From contig JASJFT010000023.1 of assembly GCA_030770425.1 (NCBI GenBank), positions 1 to 64,000 of the forward strand: a stretch of DNA of 64,000 nucleotides, given 5' to 3'. The notes under the pieces were generated by a model. The model saw only the letters and a program-made list of their open reading frames with translations. It was not told the DNA's origin and did no database searches. How positions within the stretch are numbered: the stretch's first letter is position 1; the number at the start of each line of letters is the position of its first letter. The position numbers and the translations under genes are program-made. Source of the DNA: Darksidea phi (taxonomy: Eukaryota > Ascomycota > Dothideomycetes > Pleosporales > Lentitheciaceae). Below, in pieces: positions 1 to 10,443 of the stretch.

Positions 1-121
1 CGCGCCCCCCCCCCCCGCGCCCCACCCCCCCCCCCCACCATCACGCCCACCCCCCCCGCTTCGACGCCCCCCCCCCCCCCGGGGCGGGGGGGGGGCGGGC
101 CCGCCCCCCCCCCCCCCCCAG
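1..121. other. C/G homopolymer sequence at the window edge
   Basis: Almost only runs of C and G, with hardly any A or T. There is no CCCTAA/TTAGGG telomere unit and no coding potential. It looks like a poorly resolved contig end or a sequencing/assembly artefact rather than biology. Ordinary mixed sequence begins at about 122. Confidence 0.7.
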
Positions 122-382
122 CCCGTACATGATCCCCCCTTGTATCTCGCCTTAGTGTCTGCAAATGTATGACCGCCAGTGATACTGGTTTTTTGATCAG
201 ATTGGTTAGAATACTACGGCGGAGCTGCTGCACGCTGATATCTTACCGGTTGTTGTGGGGCTAGATTGGATTTTATTGGGTTGATTTGCTTGCGTCGTGG
301 AGCTAATAGAGGTCCCTTCTGGACTAAAAATTGCATTGAAATGCCCGGAATAACGGCTGGGTTCGTATCTCGTCGGGGTTTG

Positions 383-640
383 TTTGAATTCTATTGGCAT
401 ATACAACCATGGTAGTTTAACGATGATGGTGTGATAAGAATGCACCGCGAGCAAAAATGTCGTGTCTCAATCTTATTGGTAGATGCATGCATAGTAGCCT
501 AACGATGATGGCATCCGCTATGCCCAAGATCGTAGTGAAATCTACCTGATGCCTCGACTAAGACGGCCATGCCTCACCAATTGTGACGGAGTTAGTTAAG
601 AGGTTTGAATTCTATTGGTGTATGCATGGACGATCGATTA
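383..640. repeat. Diverged short repeats upstream of the HeLo-like gene
   Basis: A 15-bp word, TTTGAATTCTATTGG, occurs exactly at 383-397 and at 604-618. The sequence after the first copy (gtagtttaacgatgatgg, near 412-429) recurs near 493-511 as gtagcctaacgatgatgg, with C/T differences. Together these suggest two or three decayed copies of a unit of roughly 45 bp. The transition-type differences would suit repeat-induced point mutation, but the sample is far too small to show it. The remainder of 122-749 holds nothing I can name. Confidence 0.4.
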
Positions 641-749
641 CGAAACAAGATTGTAGGCCGTCCAATTCTTCGAAGGCCGCCTTTTCGTCCTATCCGCACC
701 CCTCGTCAACCATCCCAGCGTGGATTTTATAACGATAAAGCATTGTATG

Positions 750-2709
750 ATGGCCGAAGTCTTCAGTGCAGTCAGTGCTGGAGTCAGCGTCGTTGCCGCT
801 ACCGGTCAACTCATCGATGGCATCATGAAGCTACACTCCTTCTGCTTGAAAATTCGGGACATCCCCGACGAGATCCAAACAGCTGTCGATGATCTGTCGA
901 CCATGGTCGAGGTACTGGAATTTGTTCAAGTCGAAATGGGCCACGAAACTTTTCCGCCTGGACCGCCGAACCTTCCAAGTTCCATAAAAGTACTCTCGAA
1001 TTTACAGCAGAGTTCGAAACAAGTTGGAGAAGTTCTCGAAGAGATGCGAATAAAACTCGGAAAGAAGAAATACTGGGGTCGTATTAAAGCCGTGGGGATG
1101 ACAAAGAAGCTTGAGAAGGCGGCCAAGCGAGTAGAAAATGCCCAGCGCATGGTTCTCATTTTGCTTGCTGCGGAGAATAGGTATGCTGTCTATTATACGC
1201 TGTTTATGTTCCTGGCTAATGCTCATCAGGATGACGGTTCGACAATGTTTCAACACCCAGAGAAAAGAGCTTACCGCAATCTCCGCTCGCTGTTTCTCAC
1301 CTTCGAGCCCTGGCCAGTTTACCGGAGAGATATCCCAGGATAATCACGCGATAGATGGTATCGAAAGTTCTAACACATCTGATGAGAACCCTGATACCGC
1401 TGAACCGGCTCCTCGTCAACCTATTCGGAGAACTACCAAGGCGAAAGGCTGTAGTACAGCGAGTATGTATTTGAGACTCCCGAACTTATTCCTAAATACA
1501 GTCTGGGAATTCAGCGTTTACAAAGCAAATCAAGGCTGGGATTTCAGCCTGCGATCATACAATATCCGCCCTCAGAATGCGCAGATCTTCGACGCCATCC
1601 TCAATGGAGATGTTTCTCGGGTCTGTGAATTGCTGCATAGCGGAAGAGCATCTATATGCGATCGAGATCCTTGGGGCAGAGGGGTCTTGGATTTTGCTGC
1701 CCGCAGTTGCCACGACCATGGCTCCGCAGTCCTTGAATACTTAGTGAAGAGCGGGGCAGACATTTACGCCGTCGACTTTAGAGGGTACCCCCCTTATATG
1801 TCGCTTCAAAGCAATCACTGTTATGCGGGCAAACAAATGGTTTCAAATCTGGTTGCAGGTTACAAAGTTTTCACTAGCCATCGAGATTGGATCCATTCCC
1901 CTCCTACCACAGCGGTGCCATATGAGAACTTCAAACTCGCAGGGGATATCGTCGATATGTTTCCAGTATTTGGTAATCCTCCAGACGAAGTAATTCGTTC
2001 AGTATTAGACGAGATGTGGCCGCCATGGAAAGATATGCCACTTGCAGACCGCATTAAAACCCTCTTTCCCAAGTACACTGGCATGCTCTCAGAACCCGAA
2101 ATAAGCCCCCTAAGCATAAGAGTATGCCTAAATCGTCAAGACATTCAAGGAACCTTCGCCAATTTGGATACCAGAGACAAAGTCAAGCTTGTACACTATG
2201 TCATCGTGGCGCTGGCCGAACAATTAGCACTCGGGTTAGAGAAAGGCATAGAAGAAGCGAGGTTGTTTCTCAAAGACATGCACATGACAAACAGTCTAAT
2301 TAATACGCTGTCAGTAATGGCACCCTTATACCAGTTTGTCCTTACTTACAGTTTCACAATACAACACTCTCTTAGACGATCGAGGCGGCACTGGAGTGTC
2401 GAGAAATGTGTGAGCTTCGCTCAAGAAGGATTGAACTACTACATTTCGGAATTGATGCTCCTAGGGATCGATATGGCTACAGTAATCGATATTGATAGGC
2501 GCCTGCTTGCAAGAAGGGAAGGGGCAATGGTAGAATTGCGAATTGGTCGCGAATATAATTGGGTCCGTATCATCGCCATCGATTACGGTCCCAATGCGGA
2601 TGATTGGCATCTGTGGTTATCAAATCCTCTTGACGAGTGGGCCGGAGAGTTTTGGGACATGATAGAGCACCCAGAGAGGGGCATACCGGGGGCCTGGCAA
2701 GAATTTTGA
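750..2709 (+). CDS. HeLo-like N-terminal domain plus ankyrin protein (NLR-associated type)
   Basis: Two exons, 750-1180 and 1230-2709, with a 49-nt GT-AG intron, give 636 aa. The start is the second of two adjacent ATGs, giving MAEVFSAVSAG. Residues 1 to about 130 are helical and look like the fungal STAND/NLR N-terminal domain (HeLo-like, Pfam Helo_like_N). In that family the domain acts in programmed cell death or allorecognition signalling. A low-complexity linker follows, then two or three ankyrin-like units at about 259-330 (FDAILNGD, LEYLVKSGADI). The C-terminal ~300 residues are unrecognised, with a helical part and a Trp-rich end. No NACHT or NB-ARC P-loop is visible, so this is not a full NLR. 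It is flanked by repeat remnants and a long gene-free stretch, as accessory fungal genes often are. The domain call is from pattern only. Confidence 0.75.
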
Positions 2710-4545
2710 TTGAGCACATTACGATGCCTCTATGAGATGCCGAAACGGGCAAGTCTTGAGATTTCGAATTTGTACAATTTGCAGATATGAAATCATAGCC
2801 CCAGATAGCATGTACCTCTTCGCAGAGTACCCCATTATTGGTGCCGTCCGCAGCAGTTCTCGCACCCGCAATGAACAATCTGTATACATTACGATATCAA
2901 GCTCCATGGTACACCTCATGAATCTCGCCTAGGCTCGTAGCCGGTAGTCACTTATCCTGAGGTGTGGACCACCATGTCAACGCTCTAAATATTGTGTAAC
3001 ATCGAAGTTTACGGGAGAGTAATTGAACGTCTCGGCGGTAACAGGGAACTCGAGCAGCGAGAAGAGCACGGTAACGAGGTACAGATTCGAAACCAGTGTA
3101 ATGGCTGTCATCGGGCGCGACCAGCGGCCAGAGATCAGGCAGCGTGGTGGGACTCGATTAACGTAGTAAATAGGTATAGTTTGGCTCGTTTTTCGTACAG
3201 CGGAACGTAACCATGCGTCGCACCCTGTATTATTATCAAAGACGTGGAACGTTTTATGTAATTCTTCTCTGCGTAGATCAAATTTGTGTACCAGTTTACT
3301 TTACCTTTATATCTTTAAAGCTCAAAAGCTACATTCATTAGCTATGCTACCAGGACAACAATACATGGGCGGAGCGATGTTGCTGTGAGCGAGGTTCTGC
3401 AAGTCTTTTGTGGGCGCGCCAGAGCAGTCTTGAATGGCGTCGATGTGGTTTGCTACGGCGTAGAATGAGAGGTGAAATGCTTAGGCAAGAGCAGGGCTGC
3501 AATAGCGATGAACTTGGTGAGGTAAACTCTGTGGTGATCGACAAGGTCCGAGGATTGCTTTAGGATCGTGGGTCTACAAATGTTTGCGACACGGTTGAAG
3601 AACTTCTATTACGGCTGCTGTAACCGCTGAATGCTCGCTGTCCGGGGTCGTATCGCCAATGGCAGTCATTCAAGCCTTAGGAATAACTAGCAGAGGGAAC
3701 TTTGCGGTTGACAGCATATACTCTACTGTGTTTCTAATACGTGGGAGAGCTGGGTTCACCCGCAGCCTTTGTTCCTCTACGCGCCGGTTATAGCATTAAG
3801 CTCACGGACGGGGCATTTTTCTGTGTAGTCTATCTGCCTTTCTGTCAAGTTGACGTTTGTCCGGACTAGATACGTGCTTTAGTCCTTAGTAGGTGCAAAT
3901 CGGGAAAGTTAGCGAAAGACTAGAGTGGTAACGCCGGGGAGCCTTTAAGCCTTATACTGATACTTCTAGTCTCTTCCGACAAGTAAGGCGACCGCTTTTA
4001 ACAGCTGGTTGGCGTATAGAACGTTTGACGGCGCCTGCGGACACGATCTTTCATACACCAACCCTCGTGAATCTAGCATCAGAGTAAGCACATTATCATA
4101 TCACGACATGGAAGACGGAAAGGAAGTGTAACAGTATAAATACAGCGATTGGAGCTCTCTTGCAATGTGCCATTTCGGTCTGCAATCTTTAGCGCGGACG
4201 AGAGGTTGGGTTTGCCAAGGCACTCTACCAATGATTCTTAGTGTGGTGTCTGATATAAGCAAGAGATCCGAGCGCCGGTCGCAGTGAATGACGTTGAAGG
4301 AGAGCATCCCTCATGACTCTTTGGGTCTCTTTCGAACACTTCATCCCTTGCAATTGAGTATTTTGAGCTCTGGAAGCTCCAATAACCCTACCACCATTCG
4401 TTCTTTCCGCTGTGCAAGGCAACTGCGACACCTTTCATACTCGTCGCCAAGAAGGCCGAACTTTCCATCACACGAAACTTTCCCTGCTCGCATTCGACTT
4501 ACCACTAGACCCATCTCCACTCTACCCACTCCAACAACCGCAATC
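2710..4545. other. Intergenic, no gene seen
   Basis: About 1.8 kb with only short random open frames on both strands. I see no recognisable protein, RNA gene or transposon remnant. The last part (about 4290-4545) is the leader of PAM17. Confidence 0.6.
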
Positions 4546-5328
4546 ATGCTCGCCACGAGCGGACTCCGCCCAGCGAGGGCTTTCGTCATACGCTTTCAGC
4601 CGGCAGCCATCGCGTCCTGTTCCGCAAGCGCAGCTCCGTTCTCCACATCCACGCGACCCACCAAAGTTCAGCGAATCGACCGTCCATTCTCCGCGACATC
4701 GCCCGTTACTTCCATAAAGAGTGCAGTCAGATATGAATCATCCGCACCCGGGGCCTCAGCCGCGTCTACTCAACAAGCCACAGCTAGCTCTGCAGCATCC
4801 GGCTCGCAGACACAGCTAACGTGGAACGACTTTCTCGCGCTTCGCCGAACACGCCGAAAGATCAATGTGGTTGCATCAGGATTCACTGCGATTGGTGTCA
4901 CATACGCTGGACTACAAGCATTCATCAGCGGGGGGTATGATAGCACACTCGCAGCTAGCTTTGGGCTTGACCCGTTGATGGTGACGGGCCTGAGCACGAT
5001 TGCCATGCTAGGTGCTGGGTGGCTTATCGGTCCTTTCTTTGGTGGTGCTATCTTCAGTATGCGATACAGGGCGATTGGCGGAGACATACAACGTGTAAGT
5101 TTAGGAGAGATAGATTGCTGAGATGGTCCGCTAACGCTGTTATAGAAAGAACGCGAATTCTACAATCGCATCAAGCGCCATCGCGTCGACCCTACTTCAT
5201 CCTCCATGGCGAATCCAGTGCCTGACTACTACGGCGAGAAGATTGGAAGCGTTGCAGATTACCGAAGGTGGCTCAAGGACCAGCGGGCTTTCAATCTCAA
5301 GAGGGGTGCATACCAGGGGAGCAAGTGA
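4546..5328 (+). CDS. PAM17: Pam17, presequence translocase-associated motor subunit
   Basis: Two exons, 4546-5094 and 5146-5328 (51-nt intron), give 243 aa. In the family, Pam17 is an inner-membrane protein that organises the Pam16/Pam18 module of the TIM23 import motor. The first ~45 residues are rich in R, S and A without acids, as in a mitochondrial presequence. Two hydrophobic helices lie at about 112-135 and 145-170. The conserved matrix-side C terminus is present in full (KEREFYNRIKRHRVDP, NPVPDYYGEKIGSV, RRWLKDQRAFN). The frame is also open to an upstream ATG at 4288, which would add 86 residues. I chose 4546 because it places a typical presequence at the N terminus. The gene converges on RIM2. 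Confidence 0.93.
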
Positions 5329-5958
5329 TGCTAGTTTGATAAAATAGAGTTTGATTAGGGGCGGAAGACTATTGCGTGGGTGGCGTTGACAGGCGCGTGA
5401 CAGTGCAAGACAGAGAGAAAGGGTCGAGGCCACAAGGCAAAGTAGACAATACCGACGGATAGCAAGGTTTGAAGGCCTTTGCATGTAGCATCATCTGCAT
5501 TTTAGGTACATTAAGTCAACGGCCGGGTTCTCTTTAGCGAGCGGCGAATGAACATCTCCATTCCGCATCACCTATGCTGAAAGTCTCGAGTGCAAGATCA
5601 AATGTATGTAATACCTCCACTAGCCTGTGTGTCTAGACACATGACTTTTAGCAAAGAGCCAACATTTCTACTCAATGGCAACTTTGCATGACTACATTCC
5701 CATACCAACTAACATACAAATGTTTTAGAAACGTTTTCCGCATCGTCCTTGTTCGCCACATTAACACCTCTACATTCGTGGATGTAAAATTGATAATGCA
5801 GGTGTAGCAAACAAGGTGAGTTAGAAGCCCTTTCTTTTCTATTTACACCAATTTCCTTAGCCAACCAGGCTGCGAAGCCTCCTTCGTCTAACAATGACTA
5901 GCTCTACACTTATGTTATACAGATAATATACAGACTGAATCATTCTCAGTCATGTACG
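5329..5958. other. Intergenic between convergent PAM17 and RIM2
   Basis: Shared 3' region of two convergent genes. It contains AT-rich stretches that could hold polyadenylation signals for both. No gene seen. Confidence 0.6.
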
Positions 5959-7128
5959 TCATGATCCAACCAACCTCAACACGAACTCGTACACCCCCAA
6001 AGTGATTACAGATGACGGAATAGCTCGCACGATATGTGGTACCAGGCCCCCGTACAACCCTGCCAGCCCCTCCTGTTTCCCAATTAATTGGAAACATTGT
6101 AAAAGACCGGTGTACTTCGGAACCCCATTTTCCTTTGGCGCTTGTCGGAGTCTTGTCCTAATCACCTGTAGAGATGTTAGTGAAGGAGATGATGAGAGAA
6201 GGGGGGCGGTCATGCCTCGTGAGGGTAGGTAATCAAAACCGCAGCCAGCTTCGCAGATCCCGCAGCTCCACTAGTACTTATCCAAACTCTGAGCTCATCC
6301 CAGATTGTGCTTTTCCGCATATTGGTTGGTCCCCGAGCTCCGCTATATAACAGTTTGAGTCTTTCATAGAGGACGAGATGCAATGCCGTTTCAACCGTAC
6401 CTAGATAGCTCGCACTCAAACCCCGATACAGTCCTCTAATACCCTCCTGTCGCAGAACTTTTCGGACACAGTCAAGACTGTTCTTATACCGTCGAGCCGT
6501 AACCCCGCCAGCTTGTGTCCGTGATTTATCTAGCTGCAGCCTTGTTTTGACGAGCCAAATAGGATTTGTCGCCGTGGCAGTCGCGATACCTGCTGTAACA
6601 GCAGCTTGGGCATGAACTATTGCCGCATCCTCCGTACAGTCCAGCATATGTGCACCAAGTCGTTTGCAATTGCCGTACACGTAAAACTTAATCGCGGTAG
6701 CAGGCACTACGCCCACTAGACTTGGCCCAAGACCACGAAAGAAGCCACGCCAACCATCCGTATAGTGAATAGATTTGACGATCTGTATAGTCCCGCGGAG
6801 ATGGTGTAGCGGAGCAACGAAGGGGTGAGTGGATGCGGATTTGAACGGAGAGTTCACGGCCGGGATGGGGCGAGAGACATTGTAGTAATCAGATTGAAGT
6901 CGCGTTCTCAAAACATCAAGCGGAGAAGTCAGAATAGCAGTGGCCAGCCCTCCGCTCCTAGGATGATGGATGAGTCTTTTGCATGGTTATTTCAAAGAGG
7001 GGCCGCACTCACGCGCCAGCAAGCAGATGTGTTGAAGAGCGCACTGGAGGTTTCTTCGGTATGCCAGTTCTACTGTCAGGCAGTAATTGAACAGCCTCGA
7101 GGTTATAAGGTGCTGAGTCTCCTTGCAT
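5959..7128 (-). CDS. RIM2: Mitochondrial pyrimidine nucleotide carrier (Rim2 type)
   Basis: Three exons on the minus strand, 7128-7013, 6957-6216 and 6165-5959, give 354 aa. It is a mitochondrial carrier (SLC25 family) with three repeats. The signature segments are SPLDVLRTR, NPIWLVKTR and YPHEVIRTR. The second repeat, with its Trp and the following LQLD, fits the Rim2/SLC25A33/36 branch. Those proteins exchange UTP/CTP or dTTP across the inner membrane for mtDNA and RNA synthesis. Folate/FAD carriers are the nearest alternative. The start ATG (7128) is the first one in frame ahead of the conserved HLLAGASGG stretch. The second intron (6166-6215) begins with GC instead of GT: ...CACGAG/GCATGA...CTACAG/GTG. 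Nothing else joins YPHE to VIRT in frame. Confidence 0.88.
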
Positions 7129-8169
7129 GGTAGTTTCCCAGTTGGGCTAAGAAGAGTGGTTCTAAATTCAGGCGCTAACTTTTCTTCCCGCGCGAAGCCT
7201 ACGGAGAATGTTAAGACCGGCGCGGCGCCAAGTATTAGTTCATCGTCCCTAAACTCGACGCCCAAGTCGGACAACGTCCTCATTTGTATTATCGATATCA
7301 GGTCCATACACAGTCAAGTCAATTGCTGTCGGACTATGCTAGCCACTCACAGCCGTCACCTGTACCCTACCGGTGTACTAGGCGCCTCCATGCGCATAAA
7401 TAGATATTCTATGTTAAGAGGTGGCGATGTCAATAGTGGCAACCCTAGGTGGAGAAAAGACAGAGAGGGCGAATCTCGCAAGCATGCCCCGTGGCATATT
7501 GTGGTGCATCGATAGATCCACTGAAACATGGCGCTTCTAAGTAGTGCTAGGCATCACCTGCAGAAGAACTTGAAAACGAGTACAACCAAGCCGCTTGCCA
7601 GAGTCACCGTAGTCACAGGGACGCTGCTAAAGCAACTCAAGACTTGGTACGCTCTCTTTTCCACCACATTCGTAGTACATATATAAATGGATGTGTATGT
7701 AATAATAAATGTGTAGTGTGAACGATTAATATGCTGTCGGAAGCGTTTCCTAGTTTCAGCTAGCGCAACTTTTACAGCATGACAAGTGAACTCAAACCTG
7801 TACCACATACGCGTCCTCATAACGAAGTAACAACTCACAATGACTCTCAAAAGGACACCTCTTCTTTCACCATCCGGATACTTCCCTAGTCGTACGCCAT
7901 CCAATACGACCCAAGCCTCGCACAATTTCAGGGTCCAGGCTAGTGCTGTTCAAGTTAGCCGGCACGACCCCACGCGAAACTGCGGTCAACGAGGTGCCAA
8001 ACATCCCTGCAGGTTGCCCCTCCAAATAGTGGAACAAACTTTTGTGCCAGCCAACCTTCCATTATACCTCCCTTGCTCTCCTTAGACGGTTATCTAGTCA
8101 ATTGAGTCCCCTCAGCTTCGAAATTTCGCCTCGTTCAAACTCCAGTGGAAAGGATCAATTACTTTCAAG
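7129..8169. promoter_or_regulatory. Divergent promoter region RIM2/SEC53
   Basis: About 1 kb between the 5' ends of RIM2 (minus) and SEC53 (plus). It holds AT-rich patches near 7670-7740 and short chance ORFs. A 123-codon minus ORF at 7554-7925 resembles nothing and is not accepted. No specific site recognised. Confidence 0.5.
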
Positions 8170-9186
8170 ATGGCTGCCGCTGCTGCCATCTACCCTCCGC
8201 TCAGGGACCGCCCGATCAAGAACACGGTTGTTCTGTTCGATGTCGACGAGACGCTCACCAAGGCCCGCAAGGTGCGTACATATACCTCTTCACTCTCTCG
8301 ACTGAAATCATATTACCCCTATCTCTCCAGACCTCTCCAGAGCATTCAAATCCGCGCTAACACCATACCAGTTCATCAAGCCGGAGATGCTACAGCTGCT
8401 CTCCGAGCTCCGTCACAAGGTTGCCATTGGCTACGTCGGCGGCTCCAACCTCGTCAAGCAGCAAGAGCAGATGGGCGGCGCCGTCGACGTAACAACCCTC
8501 TTCGACTTTGCCTTCTCAGAGAATGGGTTGACGGCATACCGGTTGGGAAAGGAGCTTGCGAGCGCAAGCTTCATTGGATGGATTGGTGAGGAAAAGTACA
8601 AGGAGCTGGTGAAATGGTATGTGGCCTCCATTGGACTGTTACCTCTATCATCCGGTCCCAGTGGCTCTTCAACAGAACCTCTGCAGGCTATCGAGACTGA
8701 AAAACATGGCTAACACTTATACCCAGGATTCTCCACTACATCGCCGACCTCGACCTCCCCATCAAACGCGGCACCTTCATCGAATTCCGTAACGGCATGA
8801 TAAACGTATCCCCCATTGGCCGCAACGCCTCGAGCTCCGAGCGCAACGAATACGAAGCCTACGACAAACAACACCACATCCGCACTACCATGATCAGCAA
8901 GCTCAAAGAGGCCTTCCCAGACCTCGGCCTCACCTACTCCGTCGGCGGCCAAATCTCCTTCGACGTCTTCCCCACCGGCTGGGACAAGACGTACTGTCTG
9001 CGCCATATCGAGGCGGATAAGGATCTGCCTGATGGCGTTGAGTACAAGACTATCCATTTTTTTGGCGATAAAGCGTATGAGGGTGGGAATGACTGGGAGA
9101 TTTATAAGGATGAGAGGACGGTGGGGCATGCGGTTAAGGATCCGGATGATACGTATCGTCAGCTGAAGGAGTTGTTCTTTTCATGA
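8170..9186 (+). CDS. SEC53: Phosphomannomutase
   Basis: Three exons, 8170-8271, 8372-8616 and 8727-9186 (introns 100 and 110 nt), give 268 aa. The enzyme converts mannose-6-phosphate to mannose-1-phosphate in the cytosol and so supplies GDP-mannose for glycosylation, GPI anchors and the cell wall. The HAD-type catalytic motif FDVDETLT is at about 23-30, with the nucleophile Asp24 and acid/base Asp26. Further eukaryotic PMM signatures follow: [31 protein letters not shown] and [15 protein letters not shown], and the C-terminal [15 protein letters not shown]. The length is normal for the family. It is divergent from RIM2. Confidence 0.96.
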
Positions 9187-9559
9187 GCTGAGAGACGGGC
9201 GGATGAGTCTTGAGAGTTGGTATTGGGCATGTTCGAAACATGGGAGCATTTGACGCGATATTGGTGGTATGTGAAGACGCCGTAACGAGCACAAGTCGGT
9301 AGAACTGCGTATCGCCAAAATCTACATACGAAATGAAAGATATGTTATGAATCTGACCTAAAGACCCTACCTACCATGAGATCTATGCATCAAGAGCCTT
9401 TTGAATGTCATCATCCTCGAGAATCCTCGGCTTCTCTCACGTCGGAAATGACCAGGGCAGTAGATGCAGAGTTTCACTTCATTGTTATTTTGATTCTTTG
9501 ATTTTCTAACAATGCAAATATTCATGTCGCCGTAAATCCGAGCAGGTAAAATATATCTC

Positions 9560-9900
9560 AACATCCGACGTTTGGCATTCGACATTCGACCTTTAATATT
9601 TTACCCTTGACATTTGGCTTCCGACACTCAAAAACCAACATTAATATTCCACAGCCATACTATGACGTGAGTCACAGGCTTCGACCGCAAACCCCTTTTG
9701 TTTCAACAATCTTTTTGCGCCTCATGATACACGGGACGAAACACATTTTTGAGTCATCTTTTTGAGTTATCCCGCGAGTTTGACAACGCGATGGTTTATT
9801 ACACGTTCGATTCGATATTTAAACATGTGTCATTCACCATTCATAATATTCATAATCCAGCGTCCAGCATTCAAAACTCCAACAGCCTATCAACCCAGAT
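9560..9900. repeat. Low-complexity tract of cattc-like words
   Basis: Loose repetition of cattcgacattcgac and later cattcaccattcataat in AT-rich sequence. It looks like a decayed simple repeat. There are no clear unit borders and no terminal repeats. Confidence 0.35.
9663..9674. promoter_or_regulatory. Possible bZIP site TGACGTGAGTCA
   Basis: A CRE half site (TGACGT) overlaps an AP-1/Gcn4-type TGAGTCA. Such words bind fungal bZIP factors, but the site is about 480 bp past the SEC53 stop and far from any 5' end, so chance is quite possible. Confidence 0.2.
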
Positions 9901-10443
9901 AAATATGGTCATTGGTATCAAGCTTTTGACTACATTTCCCCCTACCCCTACCCTACCAACGCCCCCTTCCATAACTCACCCAACCGACAAAACTAGTTAC
10001 AATTCATACATTTTTCGAAGTGGAAAAAATCCCAAGTAGCATCGCCTAATTCCAGGAAGAAGAAAGAAAGAAAAAAAAAAGCCACACGCCCTTTACGCCA
10101 TTCGCCTTGTATACTCGTAGTGTTACACTTCTTTCCGTGATATCGTAAACCTAGTCTTTTGTGTAGAATTGGCTTCCAAGCTTAGCTATAGCATATCGTG
10201 TGGTGTGGAAAGTATAGAACCGTGGTATAGTTGTAGTGAAGTGCTACTTTTAAGGGACCGACGGACTGTGAAGAAATGGATCGATGTAGGAATCGAGTGG
10301 GTAGGATGGTTCGCGGTTCGCGGTGTTTGTGGTGAGAACCTCAAATGAGCCCATCAGCTCAGTTGAGATGGTTCTCCCTGCGGATGATCTGCTCTTCTTT
10401 GACAACGTTTTTCTGCCAATGCCTTTCCCAGGATTCGTTGGCT

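Larger units (their letters stand above)
9187..10443. other. Intergenic, partly AT-rich low complexity
   Basis: Between SEC53 and the 3' end of the Zn2Cys6 gene. The middle part (about 9560-9900) is AT-rich with repeated cattc-type words. A purine tract (aagaaagaaagaaaaaa-like) lies near 10059-10080. No gene seen; a 96-codon plus ORF at 9749-10039 sits inside the low-complexity tract and is not accepted. Confidence 0.55.

Noticed and set aside
1..121. Telomere
   Set aside because: No TTAGGG/CCCTAA units; only C/G homopolymers typical of an artefact.
3440..3490. Resemblance to an 18S rRNA stretch (gagaggtgaaatgctta)
   Set aside because: Similarity ends after a dozen bases, and no neighbouring rRNA sequence is present.
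7554..7925. 123-codon minus ORF with a hydrophobic end
   Set aside because: Lies in a divergent promoter, has no family resemblance and no supporting context.
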